Positions 48,060 to 56,435 of a stretch of 64,000 nt of DNA are shown in pieces. The number at the start of each line of letters is the position of its first letter. Positions within the stretch are counted from its first letter, which is position 1. A program made the translations under genes and the position numbers. This DNA comes from Marinobacter adhaerens HP15 (GTDB lineage: Bacteria; Pseudomonadota; Gammaproteobacteria; Pseudomonadales; Oleiphilaceae). The notes under the pieces are model-generated. The model had not been told where the DNA came from. It saw only the letters and a list, made by a program, of their open reading frames with translations, and searched no databases. The DNA lies in the NCBI RefSeq assembly GCF_000166295.1, contig NC_017506.1:1364001-1428000 (forward strand), read 5' to 3'.

Positions 48060-49094
48060 ATGCCGAATTCGATTTTTTCTGGTTCCAAAGCCCGTAAGGG
48101 CCTGTGGTTCAGTGCGCTGGCGCTGGCGTTCTCGCTGACAGGGCCGGCTTCTGCCCAGGAGCGTGAGCTTCTGAACTCATCCTACGACATTGCCCGCGAG
48201 CTGTTTGCCGAATACAACGTTCTTTTCCAGGACTATTGGAAAGAAAAAACCGGCGAAACCGTCGATATCCAGCAGTCACACGCTGGCTCTTCCAAGCAAG
48301 CGCGCGCCATCCTGCAGGGGCTGGGTGCGGATGTGGTTACCTACAACCAGGTCACCGACGTAAACATTCTGGCCGAACGCGGCAATCTGATTCCCGAGGA
48401 CTGGGCATCACGCCTGCCAAATAACAGCTCTCCGTACTATTCCACCATGGCGTTCCTGGTGCGCGAGGGTAACCCCAAGAATATCCAGAACTGGGATGAT
48501 CTGATCCGCGAAGATGTCGAACTGATCATGCCGAACCCGAAAACCTCCGGTAACGGCCGCTATACCTACCTGGCGGCGCTGGGTTTTGCCCAGGACAAGT
48601 TCGGTGACGACCAGGAGAAGATTGATGCTTTCCTCAGCGACCTGCTGGGCCAGGTTAAGGTATTCGACTCCGGCGGTCGTGGTGCCACCACCACGTTTGT
48701 GGAACGGGGCCTGGGTGATGTGCTGCTGACCTTCGAATCCGAAGTGAACAACATTCCGGCCCTGAACCCGGACAAGAATTTCCAGGTTGTGGTCCCGAAA
48801 GTGAGTTTCCTGGCCGAGTTCCCGGTGACCTGGATCGACAAGAACATCGAGAAGAAGGGCACCGAAGAACTGGCTCAGGCCTACTTGAAGCATCTGTACT
48901 CCGAAGAAGCCCAGCGCATGCTGGCTGGATTCAACTACCGGGTGCACAACGAAACCGTGAAAGCGGAAGTGGCTGACAAGTTCCCCGAACTGAAGCTGAT
49001 GCCGATTCAGGACATCGCCGGCAGCTGGGAAAATGCCATGGAGACCCACTTTGCCAGTGGCGGCAAACTGGACCAGTTGCAGCGTCGCCGCTAA
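48060..49094 (+). CDS. cysP: Sulfate ABC transporter substrate-binding protein
   Basis: This is the periplasmic sulfate/thiosulfate-binding protein, 344 residues. A signal peptide ends near GPASAQ. The Sbp/CysP signature [21 protein letters not shown] and [38 protein letters not shown] and [13 protein letters not shown] are present. It leads cysT-cysW-cysA. Whether it should be named sbp or cysP cannot be settled by eye. Confidence 0.93.
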   Translation: MPNSIFSGSKARKGLWFSALALAFSLTGPASAQERELLNSSYDIARELFAEYNVLFQDYWKEKTGETVDIQQSHAGSSKQARAILQGLGADVVTYNQVTDVNILAERGNLIPEDWASRLPNNSSPYYSTMAFLVREGNPKNIQNWDDLIREDVELIMPNPKTSGNGRYTYLAALGFAQDKFGDDQEKIDAFLSDLLGQVKVFDSGGRGATTTFVERGLGDVLLTFESEVNNIPALNPDKNFQVVVPKVSFLAEFPVTWIDKNIEKKGTEELAQAYLKHLYSEEAQRMLAGFNYRVHNETVKAEVADKFPELKLMPIQDIAGSWENAMETHFASGGKLDQLQRRR

Positions 49095-49112
49095 GGGATG
49101 CGCAGCTGATTC

Positions 49113-49985
49113 ATGGCCACCACCGACGTTTCGGAGCGCCCGTCAAAGCGGCTGAGCGCTCCCGCCACCAAACGCGTTTTGCCGGGGTTCGGACTGAGCC
49201 TCGGCATTTCGCTTTTCTTTATCAGCCTGGTGCTGCTTCTGCCCATCAGCGGCCTGTTCATTCGTGCCGCCGGCATGGGGTGGGAGCAGTTCTGGTTTGT
49301 GATCACCGATCCGCGGGTGGTTGCGTCCTATAAAGTCACCGCGCTGGCAGCCCTGGCAGCTTCCCTGTTCAACTGCGTGTTCGGCCTGCTGATGGCCTGG
49401 GTGCTGGTGCGTTACGAGTTTCCCGGGAAGCGGCTGCTGGATGCGATCATGGATCTGCCGTTCGCGCTGCCAACCGCCGTGGCCGGCATCACGCTGGCAA
49501 CCCTGTTTGCCGAGAATGGCTGGTATGGGCAGTATCTCGCGGACCTGGGTATTGAAGTGGCATTCACACCGCTGGGTATTGTGGTGGCGATGGCCTTTAC
49601 CAGTGTGCCGTTTGTGGTGCGCACGGTTCAGCCGGTACTGGAGGAAATGGCGCCGGAGGATGAAGAAGCGGCCATGAGCCTCGGTGCTTCCGACATGACG
49701 GTCTTTCGGAAGATCCTGTTCCCGACACTCTGGCCGGCTGTGGTGACCGGGGGTGCGCTTTCGTTTGCCCGCAGCCTTGGGGAATACGGCGCGGTTATTT
49801 TTATTGCCGGCAACTCACCCTACATCAGTGAAGTGATCAGTTTGATGATCTTTGTTCGTCTGGAGGAATACGATTTTCCGGCGGCCAGTGCCATTGCCGC
49901 AGTGGTGATGACGGTATCGCTGTTGCTGCTCCTGGCGATCAACGTCTGGCAGGGGCGCTATCTCAAGCGCCTGCACGGAGGTTAG
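49113..49985 (+). CDS. cysT: Sulfate ABC transporter permease CysT
   Basis: This is an inner-membrane permease of the sulfate importer, 290 residues. Multiple helices include LGISLFFISLVLLLPISGLF, the DLPFALPTAVAGITLATLF segment, and the EAA loop DEEAAMSLGASDMTVFRKILFPTLWPAV, which contacts the CysA ATPase. ATG 49113 is 18 bp after the binding-protein gene. Confidence 0.95.
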   Translation: MATTDVSERPSKRLSAPATKRVLPGFGLSLGISLFFISLVLLLPISGLFIRAAGMGWEQFWFVITDPRVVASYKVTALAALAASLFNCVFGLLMAWVLVRYEFPGKRLLDAIMDLPFALPTAVAGITLATLFAENGWYGQYLADLGIEVAFTPLGIVVAMAFTSVPFVVRTVQPVLEEMAPEDEEAAMSLGASDMTVFRKILFPTLWPAVVTGGALSFARSLGEYGAVIFIAGNSPYISEVISLMIFVRLEEYDFPAASAIAAVVMTVSLLLLLAINVWQGRYLKRLHGG

Positions 49986-49988
49986 GGT

Positions 49989-50819
49989 ATGGCTGCGCGC
50001 AAACATCGCCGCGTTGGCGACAGCCCTCTGGTTCGTCGCACTCTGATCGGAATCGCCGTCGGCCTGACGGTGCTTCTGCTGTTTATGCCCCTGGTGCTGA
50101 TTTTTGTGCAAGCGTTTGCCGAGGGCTGGGTCGGTTACGTCAGCAATATTCTCAACGAGTACACGCTTCATGCTATTGGCCTGACGCTCGTGGTTGCGCT
50201 GCTTACGGTCCCGTTGAATATGGTGTTCGGCGTGTTCCTGGCCTGGCTGGTGACCCGCTTCCGGTTCCCCGGGCGCAAGTTGCTCACCACATTGATTGAT
50301 ATTCCGTTTGCCGTATCTCCGGTGGTTGCCGGCCTGCTTTTCCTGCTGCTCTACGGTAGCAATGGCTGGGTGGGGCGGTGGCTCGGTGAGTACGACATTC
50401 AACTGATGTTCTCCTGGCCCGGCATCGTGATGGTAACCGTGTTTGTGACCTGTCCGTTTGTGGCCAGGGAGCTGATTCCGCTGATGCAACAACAGGGTCG
50501 GGAAGAGGAAGAGGCCGGTGTGGTGCTGGGCGCGTCCGGCTGGCAGCTGTTCCGACGCGTGACCCTCCCGAATATCCGCTGGGCGCTCCTTTACGGCGTG
50601 ATCCTCACCAACGCCCGGGCTGTAGGCGAGTTCGGTGCCGTGTCGGTGGTCTCCGGCAACATCCGGGGCGAGACCAATACGCTGCCGTTGCAGGTAGAGC
50701 TGCTTTACCAGGATTACAACACCGTGGGCGCCTTTGCAGCTTCTTCGCTGCTTGCAGGCATTGCGCTGATCACGCTTGTCGTCAAGGCCATCGTTGAATG
50801 GCGTCAGAGTCGTAACTAA
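49989..50819 (+). CDS. cysW: Sulfate ABC transporter permease CysW
   Basis: This second sulfate permease has 276 residues. It has IDIPFAVSPVVAGLLFLLLYG and the ATPase-contacting loop EEEEAGVVLGASGWQLFRRVTLPNIRWAL. It starts 3 bp after cysT and is followed by cysA after 9 bp, so the operon is tightly coupled. Confidence 0.95.
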   Translation: MAARKHRRVGDSPLVRRTLIGIAVGLTVLLLFMPLVLIFVQAFAEGWVGYVSNILNEYTLHAIGLTLVVALLTVPLNMVFGVFLAWLVTRFRFPGRKLLTTLIDIPFAVSPVVAGLLFLLLYGSNGWVGRWLGEYDIQLMFSWPGIVMVTVFVTCPFVARELIPLMQQQGREEEEAGVVLGASGWQLFRRVTLPNIRWALLYGVILTNARAVGEFGAVSVVSGNIRGETNTLPLQVELLYQDYNTVGAFAASSLLAGIALITLVVKAIVEWRQSRN

Positions 50820-50828
50820 GGGTTTCCA

Positions 50829-51917
50829 ATGAGCATCGAGATACAGGGTATCAACAAGTTTTTCGACAAGTTCCAGGCCCTGCATGACATCAATCTGACC
50901 ATTCCGGATGGCCAGCTCACGGCGTTGCTGGGCCCTTCCGGTTCGGGCAAGACCACGCTGCTGCGGATCATTGCCGGCCTGGAAACTCCCGAAGAGGGCA
51001 GAATCCGGTTCAGCGGCAAGGATGTGACCGATCTGCATGTGCGGGACCGGCGTGTGGGGTTTGTGTTCCAGCACTATGCGTTGTTTCGTCACATGACAGT
51101 GGCCGAGAACGTGGCCTTTGGCCTCAATGTGCTTCCGCGCAAGGAGCGTCCCGGCAAGCCGGAAATCCGCAAGCGGGTAAAAGACCTGCTGGAAATGGTT
51201 CAGCTGGAACACCTGGCCGACCGTTACCCCGCGCAGCTTTCAGGTGGGCAGAAGCAACGCATCGCCCTGGCGCGGGCCATGGCCATGCGCCCGGAGATTC
51301 TTTTACTGGATGAGCCCTTCGGGGCGCTTGATGCCAAAGTGCGAAAAGACCTTCGCCGCTGGCTGCGCAGCCTCCACGATGAGCTGCATTTCACCAGTGT
51401 GTTCGTGACCCACGATCAGGAGGAGGCCCTGGAGCTCTCCGATCAGGTGGTTGTGATGAGCAATGGCCGGATTGAGCAGGTTGATACACCCCTGGAGCTC
51501 TATGGTCGCCCGGACAGCCGGTTTGTATTCGAGTTTCTGGGGCAGGTGAATGTGCTGTCTGGCAAGATCCGCGATGGTGTCATGCGCCAGGGTGACGCCT
51601 GGATTCGACTGCCCGAAGGCTGTGAAAACGATGACGCGCAGCTCTACCTGAGGCCCCACGAAGTGCGCCTCACCCAGTCGGCCAGTGACGATGCCCATCT
51701 GCCTTTCCGGATCGAGGCCATCAACCTGATCGGTGCGGAAGTACGCATCGAACTCAAACCCGATGGCTGGGAGTGCGAGGAGCTTTGGGAAGTTGGCATC
51801 AGCCATACCGAGTTCAACGCCCGTCAGCCCCAGCGGGGTGACCGCTGCTTCGCCGTGCCGGATGTGGGGCATCTGTTCTGCGAACACTCACAGGAGCCCA
51901 AGACGCTCGTCTGGTAG
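50829..51917 (+). CDS. cysA: Sulfate/thiosulfate import ATP-binding protein CysA
   Basis: This ABC ATPase powers sulfate import; 362 residues. Walker A is GPSGSGKTTLLRI, the signature LSGGQKQRIALARAMA, Walker B ILLLDEPFGALD and the switch His in VFVTHDQEEALELSD. The C-terminal domain has FEFLGQVNVLSGKI and LYLRPHEVRL, a regulatory TOBE/OB-type part. It is the last gene of cysPTWA. Confidence 0.96.
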   Translation: MSIEIQGINKFFDKFQALHDINLTIPDGQLTALLGPSGSGKTTLLRIIAGLETPEEGRIRFSGKDVTDLHVRDRRVGFVFQHYALFRHMTVAENVAFGLNVLPRKERPGKPEIRKRVKDLLEMVQLEHLADRYPAQLSGGQKQRIALARAMAMRPEILLLDEPFGALDAKVRKDLRRWLRSLHDELHFTSVFVTHDQEEALELSDQVVVMSNGRIEQVDTPLELYGRPDSRFVFEFLGQVNVLSGKIRDGVMRQGDAWIRLPEGCENDDAQLYLRPHEVRLTQSASDDAHLPFRIEAINLIGAEVRIELKPDGWECEELWEVGISHTEFNARQPQRGDRCFAVPDVGHLFCEHSQEPKTLVW

Positions 51918-52065
51918 ACCTGATGGCAACTACCCGGTGATTGATGAGCCGGGTACTTGCCCCAGATCATCTCTGGATTCTGTCCCTTGCCTATAATTCT
52001 CTGCATCAGAGAGTTTGCTGCCATCATTTCCCTCAAGGCAGGGGTAAAACCGGGATGAACTGGAC
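51918..52065 (+). other. Intergenic region with a hairpin after cysA
   Basis: TACCCGG (51931-51937) pairs with CCGGGTA (51949-51955), with no T-run. It could slow or end the sulfate transcript, but a rho-independent terminator is not proven. Confidence 0.3.
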
Positions 52066-53361
52066 ATGACCGAAAGTTCGCCAACGCCTCCTTCTCCAGA
52101 ACTTCGACACCGCATCATGGCGGGTTTTATCGGTAATGTCGTGGAGTGGTACGACTTTGCCGTTTATGGCTATCTGGCCGGAGTTATTGCTCCGGTTTTC
52201 TTTTCGTCTGCCAATCCAACGGCAGCGCTTATCGGCACCTACGGCATATTTGCTGCCGGCTTCATCATGCGGCCCCTGGGGGCGGCGGTTTTCGGCTGGT
52301 TTGGGGACCGGTACGGGCGTGCTCGTACCATGCAAATCTCTGTAATGCTGATGGCATTGCCGACCCTGCTGCTCGGGATGCTTCCCTCCTATCAGCAGGC
52401 CGGCTTACTCGCTCCAGTCTTGCTGGTTCTGATCCGATTGCTTCAAGGCCTTTCTGTTGGCGGCGAATTTTCATCCTCGGCGACCTACCTGGTTGAGACG
52501 GCTCCCGATGGTAAACGAGGTCTGACGGGCAGTTGGGCCAACATCGGCTCGATGACGGGCTCTTTGCTGGGCGTTGCTGCGGCGGCACTGGTAACCAATA
52601 CCCTGGATGAACAAACATTGAGTGACTGGGGCTGGCGCCTGCCGTTTCTTGGAGGCGCCATTCTGGGCATTGCCGCCATCGCGATTCGCCGGAACCTGCA
52701 CAACTCAGAGCGATTCAGTCAGCACCATGAGAATCGCGACGAAACATCGCCGCTTCTGCAGGCGTTTACAACCAATCGGCGGGAAACCCTTCTTGCACTG
52801 GCCTTCGCTTCAAGTTACGGGACGTGCTACTACATTGTGTTTGTTTATCTGCCGGAATGGCTCTCGGCCCAGGAACTGCTGTCTCGCGGAACAGCTTTGT
52901 TGATCAACACGGGCATGATGCTGCTTGTCATCCCGGCGATGCCGCTGTTTGCGATCGTGGGTGATCGATGGCTTCGTCGAAGGAGCTGGATAGCCATCTC
53001 TTTGTTTCTGCTTACCGTGGTCGCCTGGCCGCTTCATGCCTGGATGCTAAGCTCCGGCGGTTCACTGTATGTGGTGGTATTGGCACACGCTCTGGTGTTC
53101 TTGCTGCTGGCCATTCCATTGGGCTCCGCACCCGCACTGTTTGTGGAGATGTTTCCGGAGAGCGACCGTTTATCCGGCTATTCTGTAGCCTTCAATCTTG
53201 GCCTGGGTGTATTCGGCGGACTCACACCGATGATTGCCACGTCGTTGATTGCAACAACCGGTGTTGTGACGGCACCGGCCATGTATCTGGCAGTAACCGC
53301 CTTCATTGCCGTGCTGGCTCTCATCGCCATGCCGGATCGAAGCCGGGAGCCGCTGCGATGA
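52066..53361 (+). CDS. MFS transporter, MHS-type
   Basis: This 431-residue inner-membrane permease of the major facilitator superfamily has 12 likely helices. The opening NVVEWYDFAVYGYLAGVIAP and the loop motif GWFGDRYGRARTMQISV are typical of the metabolite/H+ symporter (MHS) type. RLLQGLSVGGEFSSSATYLVE and a C-terminal PLGSAPALFVEMFP segment also fit. Possible substrates include betaine or organic acids; none can be named. It overlaps the next gene by 4 bp (ATGA). Confidence 0.88.
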   Translation: MTESSPTPPSPELRHRIMAGFIGNVVEWYDFAVYGYLAGVIAPVFFSSANPTAALIGTYGIFAAGFIMRPLGAAVFGWFGDRYGRARTMQISVMLMALPTLLLGMLPSYQQAGLLAPVLLVLIRLLQGLSVGGEFSSSATYLVETAPDGKRGLTGSWANIGSMTGSLLGVAAAALVTNTLDEQTLSDWGWRLPFLGGAILGIAAIAIRRNLHNSERFSQHHENRDETSPLLQAFTTNRRETLLALAFASSYGTCYYIVFVYLPEWLSAQELLSRGTALLINTGMMLLVIPAMPLFAIVGDRWLRRRSWIAISLFLLTVVAWPLHAWMLSSGGSLYVVVLAHALVFLLLAIPLGSAPALFVEMFPESDRLSGYSVAFNLGLGVFGGLTPMIATSLIATTGVVTAPAMYLAVTAFIAVLALIAMPDRSREPLR

Positions 53362-54332
53362 CTCGCCCATCGCAAAAGAGGGTAAGTAACGTGATACGCC
53401 TTGCATTGGTTCTGTCTTTTCTGGCTATGGCAGCCTGCGATGGGAGTTCCGGCAATCTGGCTCTGGGGACGCTTGAGCGGGATCGAATTGCCCATACCGC
53501 AACCGCCAGTGAAGTTGTTGTTGAGCTCCCTGTCCCGCCCGGCTCGCCGGTTGAAAAAGGGAGTGTGTTGGTAAAACTCGACGATACGCTGCAGCGGGCG
53601 GAGGTTGACCGGGCCTCAGCCCAGTTGTCAGAGGCCGTCGCCAATCTTGAAAAACTCCGACACGGAGCACGACCGGAGGAAGTGGCGGCAGCGAGAGCGA
53701 ATGTGGCCGGGGCCCGGGCGGAACTCATCGAGAGTGAGGCCAATTATTCACGCATCCTCAACCTCAGGAATCAGAATCTGGCCAGTCAGGCCGACCTGGA
53801 CAAGGCGATCGCCTTGCGCGACGCCAATCATGCGAAGCTGCTCAATGCGCAGGAAGCCTTGCTGGAATTAACCAATGGCGCTCGTGAAGAGGATTTGAGA
53901 GCGGCCGAGTCCAGAGTGGATGCGGCAAGCGCGATGCTCGCCCGTGAAAAAAAACACCTCGCCGATCTGACCGTTGTCGCGACACGGGATGGTATTCTCG
54001 ACAACCTTCCCTGGAATCTGGGGGAGCGAGTAACCGCAGGCAGCCCTCTGGCGATTGTTCTGGCCGGCAAGGCGCCGTTTGCCAGGGTTTATGTGCCAGA
54101 GCCCTATCGGGTAAAGCTGGCGATTGGTGACGAGCTGACTGTGCGTGTGGATGGTCTTGGCCGAACCATAAAGGGCCGTTTGCGTTGGATTGCCACGGAG
54201 CCTGCATTCACGCCTTACTTTGCGCTTAATCAGGAAGAACGTGCGCGGCTGATGTACCGGGCAGAGGTCCAGCTTCCTGAGGCAGAGGCTGCTTTACCGA
54301 ACGGAGTGCCGGCCCAGGTTGAGTTGCCATGA
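53358..54332 (+). CDS. HlyD/membrane-fusion family lipoprotein
   Basis: The 324-residue periplasmic adaptor starts at ATG 53358, overlapping the MFS stop codon. The N-terminus LALVLSFLAMAAC is a lipoprotein signal with Cys at the lipobox. A beta-barrel/lipoyl piece (VVELPVPPGSPVEKGSVLVKLDD) flanks a long coiled coil (about residues 65-200, many Ala/Glu/Arg), and DNLPWNLGERVTAGSPLAIVL returns to the lipoyl half. It belongs with the ABC genes downstream. Confidence 0.88.
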   Translation: MTRPSQKRVSNVIRLALVLSFLAMAACDGSSGNLALGTLERDRIAHTATASEVVVELPVPPGSPVEKGSVLVKLDDTLQRAEVDRASAQLSEAVANLEKLRHGARPEEVAAARANVAGARAELIESEANYSRILNLRNQNLASQADLDKAIALRDANHAKLLNAQEALLELTNGAREEDLRAAESRVDAASAMLAREKKHLADLTVVATRDGILDNLPWNLGERVTAGSPLAIVLAGKAPFARVYVPEPYRVKLAIGDELTVRVDGLGRTIKGRLRWIATEPAFTPYFALNQEERARLMYRAEVQLPEAEAALPNGVPAQVELP

Positions 54333-55255
54333 GTGAATGGGTCATCCGCGCGGAAGGGCTTAGCCGGAATTTCGGCGATACCAGGGCTGTTCAGTCGCTG
54401 GATCTGGAGGTCGAGCGAGGCCGCATTTATGGTTTTCTGGGGCCAAACGGCAGTGGCAAGACCACGGCCATCCGAATGTTGATCGGTCTGTTAAAGCCAA
54501 GCTCCGGAACCGCGGAGGTGCTTGGTTATGGCTTGCCAGCCGGTGCCGAGAAACTCAGGCGGCGGATCGGGTACATGACCCAGAAATTCTCCCTGTATGA
54601 TGATTTGACCGTTCAGGAAAATCTCCGGTTTATCGCCAGCATTTACAGCTTGTCTGCGAACCAGCTGCGCTCAAGGGTTGAGGATCTGCTTGTTATCTAT
54701 GGGCTGCGTGACAGCCGGCATCAGTTGGCAGGAAGCATGAGCGGCGGGCAGCGCCAACGCCTCAGCCTTGCTGCGGCAACACTGCACAAGCCAGATCTGC
54801 TGTTCCTGGATGAACCCACTTCGGCGGTGGATCCCCAGAGTCGCCGGGACTTCTGGGAGCAGTTGTTTGATCTCAGTGATGCCGGAACGACGATCATGGT
54901 CTCAACCCATTACATGGACGAGGCGGAGCGTTGCCACAAGTTGGCCATTCTCGAGACGGGGATCAAGCGAGCCGATGGTGCACCGGATGAGTTGATGAAG
55001 AACATGGGCGCCAGGGTTGTTGAGGTCAGTTCTGCAAATCTCCGCGTGTTAAAGCATCGGCTTCTTGAGTTGCCAGACGTGATATCCGCAGCGCAACTTG
55101 GCGCGCGGCTTCGAGTGCTGGTGAAGAACCGGGTTAGCAGTCCGGTTGCGTATCTTTCGGGGCAACCTTTTATCGGAACAGGGGACAGTCTTACCGAGGT
55201 GCGCCCAAGCCTGGAGGATGTTTTCGTAACCAGTACGGGAAGAGGCCGACAATGA
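54329..55255 (+). CDS. ABC transporter ATP-binding protein (ABC-2 type export)
   Basis: This 308-residue ATPase shows Walker A GPNGSGKTTAIRMLIG, Q-loop MTQKFSLYDDLTV, signature MSGGQRQRLSLAAA, Walker B LLFLDEPTSAVDP and switch His in VSTHYMDEAERC. The YbhF-like QKFSLYDDLT sequence and the following ABC-2 permease indicate an exporter for drugs or envelope parts. It overlaps the neighbouring genes by 4 bp each. Confidence 0.93.
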   Translation: MSEWVIRAEGLSRNFGDTRAVQSLDLEVERGRIYGFLGPNGSGKTTAIRMLIGLLKPSSGTAEVLGYGLPAGAEKLRRRIGYMTQKFSLYDDLTVQENLRFIASIYSLSANQLRSRVEDLLVIYGLRDSRHQLAGSMSGGQRQRLSLAAATLHKPDLLFLDEPTSAVDPQSRRDFWEQLFDLSDAGTTIMVSTHYMDEAERCHKLAILETGIKRADGAPDELMKNMGARVVEVSSANLRVLKHRLLELPDVISAAQLGARLRVLVKNRVSSPVAYLSGQPFIGTGDSLTEVRPSLEDVFVTSTGRGRQ

Positions 55256-56397
55256 ACAGCCTCCGACGCATCCGAGCCATTTTTGGCAAGGAGTTGATTC
55301 AGCTCCGGCGGGACCGGATGACGTTCGGCATGATCGTTATGATTCCGCTGCTCCAGCTGTTGCTATTCGGCTATGCCATCAATACGAACATCCGCCATAT
55401 CCCGGTAGGCATTGTCGATTTCAGCCAGAGCGGCCTGAGTCGGGAGATCGTGCAGATTGTGAAAGCCACGCAAGTGGTTGAGATCAGATCCTACTTTGAG
55501 AGCGTAGAGAAAGCGCAGGCGGCCATTGCCAGTGCTGAAGTCAGGGCCGTCCTCATCATCCCTGAAGATGTTGATAACCGCTTGGCGCGGCACCAATCAT
55601 TGGGCTTTGGTTCGCCCCCTGCCACCGATGAAGAAACCAGCCAACCCATCGCCCAATGGATTGCCGATGGCTCCGATACGATCATTGCCTCTGCCATCAA
55701 GAGTCTGCGTGGCATGCCGCTGGCCGAATTGCTGGACCGTCCTGTCAATCGCGTTACACCCACCTTTGAAGTGACGCTGCTCTATAACCCCGAGCAACGC
55801 ACAGTCGTCAATATTGTGCCGGGTCTGGTCGCGATCATTCTGACCATGACCATGATCATGTTTACCTCTGCCGCAATCGTCCGCGAGCGGGAGAGGGGCA
55901 ACATGGAAATGTTGATATCGACGCCGGTGCGACCGATTGAACTGATGATCGGGAAGATCATTCCGTACATTTTTATTGGCGTGATTCAGGTCAGCATCAT
56001 CCTGGGGCTGGGCCGGGTGTTGTTCCATGTTCCGGTAGAAGGCGGGTTGGCCCAGCTCGCAGGCGTCACCTTCCTGTTCATCACCGCAAGCCTGACGCTT
56101 GGGCTGGTCATTTCAACGATTGCCCGGAACCAGCTACAGTCAATGCAGATGACGGTGTTTGTTCTGATGCCCTCGATTCTGTTGTCGGGGTTCGTATTTC
56201 CCTATGAGGGCATGCCTGTCGCAGCCCAGTATATTGCAGAGGCACTGCCCGCGACGCATTTCATGCACCTGGTTCGCGGAGTGGTTCTGAGGGACGTTGA
56301 GGTAACGAATATGGCGTCGGATGTCTACTGGCTGGCGCTGTTCACCCTTGGCGGCCTGCTCGTTGCGTCACTCAGGTTCAAGAAGCGTCTCGAATAG
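55252..56397 (+). CDS. ABC-2 family transporter permease
   Basis: The 381-residue permease of the YbhS/YhhJ type begins with a cytosolic stretch, then IVMIPLLQLLLFGYAINTNIR. A large periplasmic domain follows (NIRHIPVGIVDFSQSGLSREI to about residue 175). Five more helices follow, with MFTSAAIVRERERGNMEMLISTPVRPIELMIGK, the ABC-2 signature loop. It is the last gene of the MFS-adaptor-ATPase-permease operon. Confidence 0.93.
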   Translation: MNSLRRIRAIFGKELIQLRRDRMTFGMIVMIPLLQLLLFGYAINTNIRHIPVGIVDFSQSGLSREIVQIVKATQVVEIRSYFESVEKAQAAIASAEVRAVLIIPEDVDNRLARHQSLGFGSPPATDEETSQPIAQWIADGSDTIIASAIKSLRGMPLAELLDRPVNRVTPTFEVTLLYNPEQRTVVNIVPGLVAIILTMTMIMFTSAAIVRERERGNMEMLISTPVRPIELMIGKIIPYIFIGVIQVSIILGLGRVLFHVPVEGGLAQLAGVTFLFITASLTLGLVISTIARNQLQSMQMTVFVLMPSILLSGFVFPYEGMPVAAQYIAEALPATHFMHLVRGVVLRDVEVTNMASDVYWLALFTLGGLLVASLRFKKRLE

Positions 56398-56435
56398 TTG
56401 TGCCCAGGTAATGCCGACACGATCAGGAGGATGTA

